The notes beneath the pieces are model-generated. The model saw nothing but the letters and a program-made list of their open reading frames with translations. It ran no database searches and was not told the origin of the DNA. 64,000 nt of DNA from Deltaproteobacteria bacterium IMCC39146 (GTDB taxonomy: Bacteria; Desulfobacterota; Desulfuromonadia; Desulfuromonadales; BM103): contig JARUHP010000003.1 of NCBI GenBank assembly GCA_030005635.1, positions 1 to 64,000 of the forward strand, given 5' to 3'. Within the stretch, counting starts at the first letter, position 1, and the number at the start of each line of letters is the position of its first letter. The translations under genes and the position numbers were made by a program. Below are positions 44,337 through 53,399 of this stretch, piece by piece.

Positions 44337-46628
44337 CTAACTAGGGACTATCCGCACCAACTCTTCTATCAGTGCTTTGGTCGTTAACGGTTTGCTTAGA
44401 TAGCTGTCAAAGCCCATCTTCAGATATCTCTCTTTGTCACCGATGAGAGCGTAAGCCGTGAGGGCAACCACTGTCTGGTGCTTTCCACTTGGCTGCTCCA
44501 GTTCACGGATGACACTCAGCACATCGTCACCATTCATCACTGGCATCTGAATGTCCATGAGCACAAGGTCAAAAGTGTTCTCCTTCAAAATATCAAGGGC
44601 AATCTTACCATTTTCCGCAACCGTAACGACATGTCCCATATTTTCCAGAGCCGCCTTGATGAACTGGGAGTTGATAGAGTTATCCTCGGCGAGAAGGACA
44701 GTTAAAGTCGGGCCGCTCCAGCGTAATGGCTCGCCCTTGGGAAGAGGCTTCTCTGTTATGTTGTCGTGTTTTTTTTGTAGAGGGATAAGCAGACGGAAAG
44801 TACTGCCAATGCCCTTCTGGCTTTCCACACTGACAGTGCCACCCATCAAGCCTGCAAGACTCCGACTGATGGTTAACCCCAGGCCAGAGCCACCGTAGTT
44901 ATCGTGGCTGGAACCGAGAGCCTGGGCAAACGGCTCAAATATGCATCCTAGTCTGTCTGTCGAAATGCCAATCCCGGTGTCTCTTACAGCAAAGTTCAGC
45001 AGAACCCTGAGGTTGTTTTCTTCTACCACGGAAACGGCAATGCCGATGTCACCTTTTTCAGTGAACTTGATGGCGTTGCCAAGCAGGTTGAGCAGCACTT
45101 GCTGGATTCTCTGCGGATCACCAATCAGTGAATCAGGGACATCACTATCTATGCTGATATTGAATGACAGGTTCTTCTTGGCAATTTGTCGCTCTTGTGT
45201 TGCAACCAAATTGGTGATGAGTTTGTGCAGACGGAACTCTTTCGTCTTAACGGCAAGTCCTCCTGCCTCGACCTTCGAAAGGGCAAGGACATCGTCGATT
45301 AAGGATGAGAGGGTTTTGCCAGACGTGTTAATCGCTGCAAGGTATCTTTTATGCTCTGGAGTCAAATCGGCTTCTTCCAACAACTCACCAAAGCCGATGA
45401 TGGCGGTCATGGGAGTACGGAGTTCGTGGCTCATTTTCGCCAGGAACAAATTTTTGGCACGGCTGGCTGCCTCAGCGGCCTGAGTAGCTGCCAACAACGC
45501 TACTTCATTTGACTTGCGCTCGGTGATGTCCTGAAAAATGCCGTGAACCCTGCGATACTCAAGGTCAGCTATACCGATAGCATGAACATTCCGAAGGTTG
45601 CCTTTTGCGGTGATTATCTCCAACTCAAGATCATACGGCTCGCCATGTTCGATTGCACGTTTTAGTGCTGCTGCAATAACAGGCTTTGATGAGTCAGAAT
45701 AAAAAGCAATTCCTTCCTTTACGTTAGGGACATAGTCGAAGCCGACTTCAAGGATATGGTGAACCTCTTCCGTCCACTTCTGTTCTCCGGTGTCAATATC
45801 GAATTCCCAGCCACCGACCTTACTGATCTTACCCATTTCTGTGAGTAGCTGCTGGCTTCTTATAAGTTTTTCTTCTATCTGCTTGCGCTCTGTTATATCT
45901 CTGGAAATACCAACTAGGCCAAGAGGTTGGCCGTCTTCCGCATAAATAGGGGCTTTCACGGTGTCGAGTAGCACTTTTCCAAAAACAGGTGAAGGAACCC
46001 ATTCCTCGGTGCGAACGGAAGTATTACTTTCAATCACTTTTTGGTCGTCTTTTACAATTAGTTCTGCCATTTCGGGATCAAAGAAATCGAAATCCGTTTT
46101 ACCACGCTGTTCTCGTTCAGTAATTCCGGTAAATATCTCGGAAGCCTTATTGCAGCCAAGATAGGTACTGTTGCGATCCTTGAAATAGATAAGGTCCTCA
46201 GTAGAGTCAATAACACTGCGCAGTAAAGCTTTCTCTTTTGCTAACTTTTCTTCTGATTCTTTGAGAGCACTGATGCAATTGCCAATGGAAAGAATCTCGA
46301 TGCCTTCTCCCTGTTCATTCAAGATCGCCTGGTTGGTCCATGCTATCCAGACAGTCTTACCCTCCTTTGTGATATTTTCATTTTCGAAAACCACATGCTC
46401 AGCAGGAAGTTCAACAATGTTCTTTACGAGACTTGAGAGGTCTCTTCCAGAAGCTTTTTCTACATTGGGGATTAGACACCTGACATCTCGTCCAATTAGT
46501 TCTTCAGACGTATAGCCAAAAAACAGGAGCCCGGTTTTGTTTATATACCGGAGAACCCCAGTATTGTCATAACGGATAATAATGCTATTGGAGGCTTCAT
46601 AAATTTCTCGTTCAGCACCTGTCACCAT
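44337..46628 (-). CDS. PAS-domain hybrid sensor histidine kinase
   Basis: About 763 residues from ATG 46628 after GGAGG; a TTG start 36 bp upstream is less likely. Order: three PAS/PAC modules (about 1-120, 125-250, 255-375, each closing with DITERK-like sequence), HisKA (about 395-455, KMSHELRTPMTAIIGF), HATPase (about 495-615, LLGNAIKFTEKGD, DTGIGI, GGSGLGL) and a receiver (about 640-760, DLVLMDIQMPVMNG, YLSKPL). No membrane segment, so cytosolic. No separate response regulator is adjacent, so its output is unknown. Confidence 0.93.
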   Translation of the reverse strand: MVTGAEREIYEASNSIIIRYDNTGVLRYINKTGLLFFGYTSEELIGRDVRCLIPNVEKASGRDLSSLVKNIVELPAEHVVFENENITKEGKTVWIAWTNQAILNEQGEGIEILSIGNCISALKESEEKLAKEKALLRSVIDSTEDLIYFKDRNSTYLGCNKASEIFTGITEREQRGKTDFDFFDPEMAELIVKDDQKVIESNTSVRTEEWVPSPVFGKVLLDTVKAPIYAEDGQPLGLVGISRDITERKQIEEKLIRSQQLLTEMGKISKVGGWEFDIDTGEQKWTEEVHHILEVGFDYVPNVKEGIAFYSDSSKPVIAAALKRAIEHGEPYDLELEIITAKGNLRNVHAIGIADLEYRRVHGIFQDITERKSNEVALLAATQAAEAASRAKNLFLAKMSHELRTPMTAIIGFGELLEEADLTPEHKRYLAAINTSGKTLSSLIDDVLALSKVEAGGLAVKTKEFRLHKLITNLVATQERQIAKKNLSFNISIDSDVPDSLIGDPQRIQQVLLNLLGNAIKFTEKGDIGIAVSVVEENNLRVLLNFAVRDTGIGISTDRLGCIFEPFAQALGSSHDNYGGSGLGLTISRSLAGLMGGTVSVESQKGIGSTFRLLIPLQKKHDNITEKPLPKGEPLRWSGPTLTVLLAEDNSINSQFIKAALENMGHVVTVAENGKIALDILKENTFDLVLMDIQMPVMNGDDVLSVIRELEQPSGKHQTVVALTAYALIGDKERYLKMGFDSYLSKPLTTKALIEELVRIVPS

Positions 46629-46900
46629 CAATTTTATTCCTCCATCAAAAGCATAGACACTCAAAGCAAAAACCGCTGGTCAGCGTAAAGCCGACAACAG
46701 CGGTCTGTAGTTTGTTCAGTATTGTCCTGCCAGAAAATTGATCACTCCCATCCCCCATGGAATACATCAAATAAGACAGCATCAATTTACATTAGGAGGG
46801 AAAATGGGTAAAGATTTCTTTCTTGTTTATCCTCTCACATTGTTTTGATGCTAAGAATTGGCGTGTTTGAGGTGTTTACTAGAAACCCTGATAAATAAAA

Positions 46901-47013
46901 ACGGCCACCAAGGATCGTCCCCTGGTGGCCATAGTTTTGTGTATTAAACTGCTTACTGAATACCTCTATCAATAAGAACCCGTTTTTCTTCTCATAAGTC
47001 GTGACTTATGAGA
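46901..47013 (-). repeat. Intergenic hairpin repeat, copy 6 (reverse orientation)
   Basis: Hairpin CGGCCACCAAGG atcgt CCCCTGGTGGCCATAG, linker (GAATACCTCTATCAATAAG) and palindrome CATAAGTcgtgACTTATG. The copy is nearly complete. Confidence 0.78.
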
Positions 47014-47089
47014 ATTTTACTGGATGATTAATGACAAAATCTAAACCCTTTGGGGATACTACTAAAACGTCCTTTGAATTTTGTATGAA

Positions 47090-48184
47090 TTACTTAATCG
47101 CGGTAGGGCTAACGTTTTCAGATCGCCGACGCAGGACGCCCAGTTCTTTTTCAGTGATGGGGTGCTTTTTGAGATAAGCTTTGGTTAAGTGTTGCCAAAC
47201 AGAAAATCGTTTGTTCACTTGATCCGCGATGTATATCCTGTCCGACCCATCAATATAAATAGCGGAAGGAGACGCGAAAGCAAGGGGATGGGCAGATCTT
47301 GTCTCGTTGCCTATGAAATATTTCAGCTTACCCTTGGGCGTGTAGGCCATTAAAAGAGCCTTTCGAGCATCAAGGATATAGAGGGTGCCGTCGTTGGTGA
47401 AGGCTAGGTCTTTTGGGTTCTCGAAATCCCAGTATCTAGAACCTTGTCTCCCGAAGGAATAGGCAAATTTCCCATCAGCGTCAAAAACCTGGATCCTGGA
47501 ATTGAGCATGTCTGCGACAAACAAATTATTATCATGGTCAATGGCCAGTCCTTGTGGTGCAAAGAATTGGCCTTTATCTGACCCAACGCTGCCAATGAAG
47601 AAAAGGTGTTTGCCGTTCATGTCGAACACAGCAATCCGATGGCTCTTTCCGTCCGAGACATAAAGTCGCCCGAGGTTATTATTGATAGCAATGTAAGCTG
47701 GCCTTTCGAGGGTACTTTGATCACCGATGAAATAGGCTGGTAGGTCGTTGGGCGGAAAAACGACAACCCTGTTCCTTTTGCCATCAGCCACATAGATGCC
47801 CCCCACATCATCCATGGCCATCCCTAAGGGACGCCCAAACGATACGTTTTCTCCTAGGAAAGAAATGCCCTTTTTGTTGAAGTCAACAATCGTGATGTCT
47901 TTCCTGAGTCGGTCTGAGACAAACACTTTACCTTTCCCGTCGCTGAGGACACCAAATGGGGCGATGAAGGCAGGTCCAAAGGCATCAGAAATCGTGTCCA
48001 GGAACTTTTCCGATTTAGATTTTGAAAAATCATTTTGAGATGTATATGTAGCGACAAATTCTAGACGGGCCTCTTTTGGTGGGGGCGGCCACAAAATCCG
48101 CATGTTCTCAGGAGGTGATGAGCATCCTTGCATAAAAGTTGCGAGCAAAAGAGTGATAAACAATAAGCAGGAGAAAGGATTCAT
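47090..48184 (-). CDS. NHL-repeat lipoprotein
   Basis: A 364-residue protein: signal with lipobox FMQGC (Cys 21), then about six NHL/beta-propeller repeats (typical units KVFVSDRLRKDITIVDF, GIYVADGKRNRVVVF, RLYVSDGKSHRIAVFD, NLFVADMLNSRIQVFDADGK). The proline-rich opening ILWPPPPKEARLEFV is common in Geobacter/Desulfuromonas propeller lipoproteins that sit beside cytochromes, as this one does. Probably a surface or periplasmic binding scaffold; ligand unknown. Confidence 0.92.
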   Translation of the reverse strand: MNPFSCLLFITLLLATFMQGCSSPPENMRILWPPPPKEARLEFVATYTSQNDFSKSKSEKFLDTISDAFGPAFIAPFGVLSDGKGKVFVSDRLRKDITIVDFNKKGISFLGENVSFGRPLGMAMDDVGGIYVADGKRNRVVVFPPNDLPAYFIGDQSTLERPAYIAINNNLGRLYVSDGKSHRIAVFDMNGKHLFFIGSVGSDKGQFFAPQGLAIDHDNNLFVADMLNSRIQVFDADGKFAYSFGRQGSRYWDFENPKDLAFTNDGTLYILDARKALLMAYTPKGKLKYFIGNETRSAHPLAFASPSAIYIDGSDRIYIADQVNKRFSVWQHLTKAYLKKHPITEKELGVLRRRSENVSPTAIK

Positions 48185-48284
48185 GTCACTTTTTTAGATC
48201 TGTTCGCGAATTAGGTGATTGTTTAACTTAAACTCTGCAATTGCCGTGGAAACGAGCCGCAAAGATCATGTCACGTTGAGGACG

Positions 48285-48845
48285 TTATTTGATGTGGCAT
48301 GCGAGGCAGAGGGCGGAGCCTTCATTATTTATAACCAACATGGGGGTGTTTGCGACCCCACCGTGAGCATCATGGCAGGAAGAACACCACATCTGATCTC
48401 GAGTTGGGCCGAAACGAACCATATCAGGGTTGGGAAGGTTTCCCGCCGCTCTAATTTCCGGGTCTGCTAGAGCAGCCACGGAGTAGGTAAAGCCTGTAGG
48501 ATGATCATTAGATAAATCAGTAGTTAGATCAAGACTAGTCTGATAGATAGTGGTTTTCATTTCTCCGTCTGTTACGCTGGCGCCATCATGGCATGTGAGA
48601 CAAAAGGGAGCATCGCTGGCGTTAACGCCCGCTAGGGTGATGTCAGCATCGAGCGTGCTGCTGTTATAAAAATCGGTAGCATATACTGGCTCCTCAACAA
48701 AGATGGCGCCCCCACCGCCTGCGGCATTGTGGACGCTGTGGCAGATACCACAACCACCAAAGTCATGAGCGCTTCCAATTAAGCCTGCGAAAGTCGGATT
48801 AGTAAATAATATTAAAACTAATACAAGAAGAGTTGTCTTCTGCAC
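48285..48845 (-). CDS. Tetraheme c-type cytochrome
   Basis: A 186-residue secreted protein from GTG 48845 (MQKTTLLVLVLILFTNPTFAG signal) after a G tract. Four heme sites: CGICH, CLTCH, CSSCH and CLACH, with CxxCH spacing and extra histidines (SAHDFGGC, DHPTGF, CSSCHDAHG) that may be axial ligands. It resembles doubled-CXXCH type periplasmic cytochromes of metal reducers. The upstream in-frame ATGs at 48932 and 48893 add unlike sequence. With the NHL lipoprotein 100 bp downstream on the same strand, it likely forms an extracytoplasmic electron-transfer pair. Confidence 0.88.
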   Translation of the reverse strand: MQKTTLLVLVLILFTNPTFAGLIGSAHDFGGCGICHSVHNAAGGGGAIFVEEPVYATDFYNSSTLDADITLAGVNASDAPFCLTCHDGASVTDGEMKTTIYQTSLDLTTDLSNDHPTGFTYSVAALADPEIRAAGNLPNPDMVRFGPTRDQMWCSSCHDAHGGVANTPMLVINNEGSALCLACHIK

Positions 48846-48851
48846 ATCAAG

Positions 48852-48912
48852 CCCCCCCCGGGAACTAAATTTAAGCTTCGCAAACTTAAACATGTATTGA
48901 GTTACCCCCCCC
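48852..48912. repeat. Two poly-C tracts at the cytochrome start
   Basis: Runs of eight C (48852-48859) and about nine C (48904-48912) flank the proposed leader and start of the tetraheme cytochrome gene. Such homopolymers slip during replication and can switch frame or expression. On the coding strand they appear as poly-G, one forming the ribosome site. Confidence 0.6.
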
Positions 48913-48932
48913 CAATGGGGAAGTTCATCCAC

Positions 48933-49242
48933 GCGAATCGATATTTTTTTCAGTCAAAGGATTAAAGTATCCATAAACCGTTGTTATATTTCTAATTACT
49001 GTAAATTAGCATACGGTTCTCAAAAATTTCTCACAAAAGGATTAAAAGTAATGTGAATGTAATACAAATCTATAACTATCTACTTAATTTTTCTTAGGGA
49101 TACTGAGTTTTAGGAAGATTTTTCTAACAGGTAGGGTGCTTGATTCTTGCAAGAGTACTTTTACCGTAAATCCTACTACATTGTTTGAAGGGTGAAACAT
49201 TGGCAGTTTTGCGAAATTCTTACTGACCCTGATAAATAGAAA
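48933..49242. other. AT-rich intergenic DNA
   Basis: No gene recognised. Ends in repeat copy 7. Confidence 0.35.
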
Positions 49243-49342
49243 ATGGCCACTCGGAATTGATCCTGGTGGCCATCGTTTTGTGTATTAAAGAGCTTCCTGA
49301 ATACCTCTATCAATAAGAAGCCGTTTTCTTCTCGTAAGTCGG
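49243..49342 (-). repeat. Intergenic hairpin repeat, copy 7 (reverse orientation)
   Basis: Hairpin ATGGCCACTCGG...CCTGGTGGCCAT, linker (GAATACCTCTATCAATAAG) and a decayed CGTAAGTCG palindrome remnant. Confidence 0.72.
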
Positions 49343-49443
49343 TGTTAATAGGAGAAGTAAGCCCATAGTTCGAGTCAAGCATGGCTCCCCAGTACAGACG
49401 AAGATGGGCACTGGTATGAAGGAATGATTCTTTAACGTAAAGT

Positions 49444-49935
49444 TTAGCGGTGCCGAAAGTCGTCCGCTACAACTTCTGGTTGGACTGATGATTCAACAGC
49501 TCTTTCGAGCTTGGTTCGAATAGTACGAAACTTCTTAGATACATCTTTTAGATAGACAAGCTTATGCTGAAACTCCTCCGTGGTAAACTGGCCTTCACCA
49601 TTCTCAATTTCTGGAGCATGGAAGTAAATTGGTTCAGGTAACCACCACTTCCACTCCCAAGATCCGTGTGAAATAATATTTCTCAAATGTTTGCATGCTT
49701 GAACCTCAGTGTGCCAATCAGAAAAAGTCTCACTAATTCCGTGTTGCTTCGCTAGGGCAATGACCCTCTTGACCTTAGAGTCGAAACTGGCAGAAAGCCA
49801 CCTCTCTGGGTTTCGATTACCCTTTTTAGTTAAGCAATATCGAAGACAATAGCCGATATTCCGTTCAAGCATGTTGAAGTAATAGATGAAGTCCTTGTAT
49901 GTGCGTAAAAACCTGATTTCATCTTCTGCGTTCAT
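49444..49935 (-). CDS. Possible HEPN-type helical protein
   Basis: A 163-residue, mostly helical protein of unknown function. The segment HLRNIISHGSWEW (about 101-113) contains an R-x4-H motif, as in HEPN-domain ribonucleases, and HEPN proteins often sit in mobile or defence loci. The domain call is by motif alone and weak. The next gene on the same strand is also uncharacterised (143-bp gap), so a two-gene module is possible. Confidence 0.5.
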   Translation of the reverse strand: MNAEDEIRFLRTYKDFIYYFNMLERNIGYCLRYCLTKKGNRNPERWLSASFDSKVKRVIALAKQHGISETFSDWHTEVQACKHLRNIISHGSWEWKWWLPEPIYFHAPEIENGEGQFTTEEFQHKLVYLKDVSKKFRTIRTKLERAVESSVQPEVVADDFRHR

Positions 49936-50078
49936 TTTACCCGCCCTACTGGTTCACGATAACCGGCGGCAAAGTATTGCCGGATCCTGTTGTAGAAAAT
50001 TCTCTTGCGACCTCTGCTATATCACTCGTCCAGTCCTATCTTGAGGTTGCGCCTATATTACATTTTTGAAGACTCGTC

Positions 50079-50711
50079 TTACTTTGGAACTGGTGGTAAA
50101 AGGTCGTTTAAGGTCAGTAAGGTTTCGTGTGCAATTTGTCTAACGCTGAATAACTCAACATTCTCAAGAGGGGTCTCTGTTATCCCATTACCCACGACCC
50201 AGCCGACCGAGTTGTGCCTGCTTAGGTTAGCATATGATTGATCAAGTTCCGGATCGACATGTGCTCCACCGTCTTGGTTTGCTAATGCTAAGACTAATTG
50301 CCTACGAGAAAATTCAGATTTATTTTTATCAACAATTACAATCTTGTTCCACCACTTCGGGAATGGTTGTTTGGTGATATGTCGTTCAGGAGTCAGATGC
50401 GGAGTGAACTGTGTTCCGGTAGGGCTTATACGTATTCCCACTAAGCCATGATGTGTCATTAGGTTCTTAGGGTCATAGTCATGGGCCGTATCATAAAAAC
50501 CAGATTGAACTTTCAGCTGTCTCAAAAGGGAATGTGAATTGTTTGTTTGGTGGAGAATAACTCGTAAACTGACAGCAAGTCTTTTTGCTTCACCCACGAA
50601 GCCCTTATCAAAGGCACTTAGTGACATCTGCATAAACTGAGTATGTTCAGAGAGGTGCTGCAAAAGCTCTAGTTTACTTTGCGTTTGCCTGTTTTTTTTT
50701 CTTTTAGCCAT
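50079..50711 (-). CDS. Hypothetical protein
   Basis: A 210-residue protein beginning with a basic tract (MAKRKKNRQTQSK), then a helical region (AKRLAVSLRVILHQTNNSHS) and a conserved-looking segment (SRRQLVLALANQDGGAHVDP). I do not recognise a known domain, but the NQDGGAHVD stretch looks like a conserved core. No signal peptide or membrane helix, so cytosolic. It lies upstream of the possible HEPN gene on the same strand. Confidence 0.6.
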   Translation of the reverse strand: MAKRKKNRQTQSKLELLQHLSEHTQFMQMSLSAFDKGFVGEAKRLAVSLRVILHQTNNSHSLLRQLKVQSGFYDTAHDYDPKNLMTHHGLVGIRISPTGTQFTPHLTPERHITKQPFPKWWNKIVIVDKNKSEFSRRQLVLALANQDGGAHVDPELDQSYANLSRHNSVGWVVGNGITETPLENVELFSVRQIAHETLLTLNDLLPPVPK

Positions 50712-50869
50712 TGTTGACCTAATATCTGATGATTAAAAAAATAGGTAGTGGCGTAATATCCACAAGCTCAGACACAACAAGTGTCTTCCCCGTTTCAGTA
50801 ACACGGGGGTCTCAAAATACATTCTACGGATTTTACTTCGGGATGCTTCCTATTGTTGAAAGCAAAAGT

Positions 50870-51412
50870 TTAGTCGTTACAACTGACTGTAACACTTGCT
50901 AACTCCCAAAAACTTCTGTCCTCAGCACTGCCATAGACTTTCTGTTCACCGCTGAAAGTAGTCGAACCACCAGAAGAGGATAGATGTGTTCTTTCTGTAA
51001 CTGATGCGCTCAAGCCATTCTCATTACGGGCCGTGGCCCTGATTACCATGTCTTTGCAAACTGGCCCTTTGCCGACTCTTCCAGACACGTGCATAACATC
51101 ATTCCCAAGCTTGCCAGCACTTCCTGAAATTTTATAATCGGCTGCGCTGATTACTTTACGTTGCTTTGGTGCTTTAACCTTCTTGGCATAGGAAGTTGTC
51201 TTGGTGACGGTTCTTGTTGAAACTCGCTGTCTCTGATTGGGAGGAGCGTGGTAAGTGACGCCGTTAGTCTTCACGGTGATTGCTTTTGCGTTGACAGAAT
51301 GAGGTTTGTCGCTGAAGTGAGTAGTGCCATTTTCATCGACCCACTTAAAGAATTGTGCATGTACTGTGGTGGCGATAGCCAGAAAGAGTATTGCATAGAT
51401 CAGTATTTTCAC
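50870..51412 (-). CDS. DUF4124 secreted protein
   Basis: A 180-residue protein with a signal peptide (MKILIYAILFLAIATTVHAQ) and a DUF4124 start (FFKWVDENGTTHFSDKPHSV), then a Lys/Thr-rich middle (about 60-95) and a C-terminal beta domain with two cysteines (KGPVCKDMVI, SVTVSCND). DUF4124 is a small N-terminal module of periplasmic proteins, with no known activity. Alone on the minus strand; the next gene is divergent. Confidence 0.82.
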   Translation of the reverse strand: MKILIYAILFLAIATTVHAQFFKWVDENGTTHFSDKPHSVNAKAITVKTNGVTYHAPPNQRQRVSTRTVTKTTSYAKKVKAPKQRKVISAADYKISGSAGKLGNDVMHVSGRVGKGPVCKDMVIRATARNENGLSASVTERTHLSSSGGSTTFSGEQKVYGSAEDRSFWELASVTVSCND

Positions 51413-51675
51413 TGTGTCCCCTTATTGGTTGTCCAAAATCCCCAGACACAAATAAATCGCCACGAAGAAACAGGGGACGTTTCCTAGAGTGGAAGGTCGC
51501 TCAACTTCTCTCCCAGGGCGAACCATTAATAACCTCTTAAACAAATATCGTCAAACATTTTATCTAGTTACCTCTTATCGTCCATAAGGAATCGAGCATA
51601 GCGAGAAGGGGGAAGCGCCCGAAGGATAGCGCACGTTCCCCCGTTTTCTTGTTGGCGAGCCTGTTCACTTTTCCC
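51413..51675. other. Intergenic DNA
   Basis: Divergent gap before the replication module; no gene seen. Confidence 0.35.
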
Positions 51676-51725
51676 TTGACCTGAAAAGTTCGCTGAAATA
51701 CTGTGAATGTCACAGTGACATTTAC
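51676..51725 (+). promoter_or_regulatory. Promoter overlapped by an operator-like palindrome
   Basis: TTGACC (51676-51681), 17-bp spacer, TACTGT (51699-51704). Overlapping the -10 is GTGAATGTCAC A GTGACATTTAC (51703-51725), an inverted repeat with one mismatch. The next gene encodes a ribbon-helix-helix-like protein, so autorepression is likely. Confidence 0.65.
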
Positions 51726-51742
51726 AAAAACACGGAGGACAC

Positions 51743-52090
51743 ATGGAACCCAAAGATTTAATAAAAGTATGGGAAGCACCTGACCACTCGAAACTAACGC
51801 CGAAGCAAACTTCTCTGCGACTCCCAATACAGGTGGCCGCAAAGATTTCAGCGCTTTGTGAAATGTATCCTCGCAAAACCAAGACTGAGGTCATTGGTGA
51901 TTTACTTGCTACGGCTCTAGATCAATTTGCCAAAGGCCTGGACACTGTCGAAGGGAAATACCTTTTCACTCATCCTGACTCCGGTGAAAAAGAATATGAG
52001 GACATTGGGCCAAGGGCACGTTTTTCTAAATTGACAGACAAATACTTAAGAGAACTTGAAGCCGAAATTGAGGCCAAGACAAAAGAATAA
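51743..52090 (+). CDS. Ribbon-helix-helix-like DNA-binding protein
   Basis: A 115-residue protein. Residues about 23-60 (TSLRLPIQVAAKISALCEMY, TKTEVIGDLLATALDQF) fit a MetJ/Arc ribbon-helix-helix: a beta strand followed by two helices. The charged C-terminus (RELEAEIEAKTKE) may oligomerise. CGGAGG precedes ATG. It is the first gene of an operon continuing into an initiator-like gene 3 bp away. Its probable role is control of that operon through the palindrome at 51703-51725. Confidence 0.65.
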   Translation: MEPKDLIKVWEAPDHSKLTPKQTSLRLPIQVAAKISALCEMYPRKTKTEVIGDLLATALDQFAKGLDTVEGKYLFTHPDSGEKEYEDIGPRARFSKLTDKYLRELEAEIEAKTKE

Positions 52091-52092
52091 TT

Positions 52093-53175
52093 ATGAGCAT
52101 TCATCCTTTCAAATTACTAATTAACGGCATCGACACTGTAGTGTGCTCTTATTTCCTTGAGCCTCGTGGAGTGACAGCTATTGATTTTGTGAAAATGGCA
52201 GAGATGAAAGAGGCTATACGTCAATCAAAAGGTAAGATTCCTGTAGCACTTGATCTGGCCGGCACAAGTTTCTTGCTTAAAGCATACGGCACTTCTTCCG
52301 GATATCCCTTCGTTCTTGAGAATGAGGATTTCAAGATTGAATGCGGTGAATTCAATAAACCAAACTTCTATGTAACCTTTCGATCTCAAGCTCTCTGGCG
52401 CCAATCAGCATGGCTACTCCACGAAAAGTTCCTATCATGGGCGCGATCTGCCGGATTCACTCCACACCGTCAAGAAGCCCTCTCTCGTGTTGATTACTGT
52501 TTTGACTATCACCTTCCAGAAATAGACTTTACAGAAGATGACTTCGTCTCTCGATCAATCAAAGACACTCAGTACCGCGAGGCGAAGAAGGTGCAAACCT
52601 TTCAGTTTGGAAAGGGCGATATTGTTCTGCGTGTTTATGACAAGGTTGCAGAGATTCAGCAGCAGAGTCACAAGGTCTGGTTCTATCTCATGTGGAAGAT
52701 GGACAAGGAAGTTTGGCGCATTGAATGGCAGATACGTAAGTCCATCCTGCGGCAACACGACATCAATACTTTTGATGACCTGAAAGACCAACAAGGCGAC
52801 CTGCTGCGCTATCTTGCTACAGATCATGACACCTTGCGTGTGCCAACCAATGATAGCAACTCTTCACGCTGGCCGCTGCACCCTCTTTGGCAAGACCTGC
52901 AACACCAAATTGCCAATCTCAACAGCTTGGGAGTACATAGAGTCGTTGGCCGACCTGCGGCATTGGAAGAACGCATGGAGCGCATGGCCATCAGCATCCT
53001 TGGTTATTTGAAAAGCGTTGCTGCTGTTCGTTGTGTCCAGACCAACAAGGCTGAGCTTGATATGGACGAGGCACTAAATTACTTAACCTTTAAGATGAGG
53101 CAACATCACGAGCCGTTATCTTGGCAGGATGACGTTGAAAAACGAATCAATAAATTTAGGCACGGACAATGGTGA
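52093..53175 (+). CDS. Replication initiator-like protein (Rep_trans type)
   Basis: A 360-residue protein with features of the Rep_trans/replication initiation factor family: an N-terminal beta domain, the RVDYCFDYHLPEIDF motif (about 136-150), the conserved RVYDKVAEI (about 180) and WRIEWQIRKSIL (about 218-230). Such rolling-circle initiators nick an origin on plasmids and integrative elements. It starts 3 bp after the RHH-like gene and overlaps the next gene by 7 bp. The catalytic Tyr was not pinpointed. Confidence 0.72.
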   Translation: MSIHPFKLLINGIDTVVCSYFLEPRGVTAIDFVKMAEMKEAIRQSKGKIPVALDLAGTSFLLKAYGTSSGYPFVLENEDFKIECGEFNKPNFYVTFRSQALWRQSAWLLHEKFLSWARSAGFTPHRQEALSRVDYCFDYHLPEIDFTEDDFVSRSIKDTQYREAKKVQTFQFGKGDIVLRVYDKVAEIQQQSHKVWFYLMWKMDKEVWRIEWQIRKSILRQHDINTFDDLKDQQGDLLRYLATDHDTLRVPTNDSNSSRWPLHPLWQDLQHQIANLNSLGVHRVVGRPAALEERMERMAISILGYLKSVAAVRCVQTNKAELDMDEALNYLTFKMRQHHEPLSWQDDVEKRINKFRHGQW

Positions 53176-53399
53176 GCAAAGAAGACATCGAAAGGTTGTT
53201 GAACCCTCACCTCACTCGTTTGTTACAGGTGGCAGAGGTCGGCATGCCTTCAAGCCAGTTTCAAGCGTATAGAAAGTTTGCCTTGGATGAACTCGGCAAT
53301 AATGGTTTCGGTAAGGAATTGGAAAAACTTTTAGGAAGCAAAACGGCAAGGCATGGAACGGGCAGGAATACATTACGCAAAGAAGGCGGTGCATCATGA
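53169..53399 (+). CDS. Small hypothetical protein
   Basis: A 76-residue frame overlapping the Rep-like gene by 7 bp and ending just before the next ATG (53400). Its helical content and basic C-terminus (KTARHGTGRNTLRKE) are visible, but no family is recognised. The tight packing supports it as a real operon member. Confidence 0.6.
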   Translation: MVSKEDIERLLNPHLTRLLQVAEVGMPSSQFQAYRKFALDELGNNGFGKELEKLLGSKTARHGTGRNTLRKEGGAS

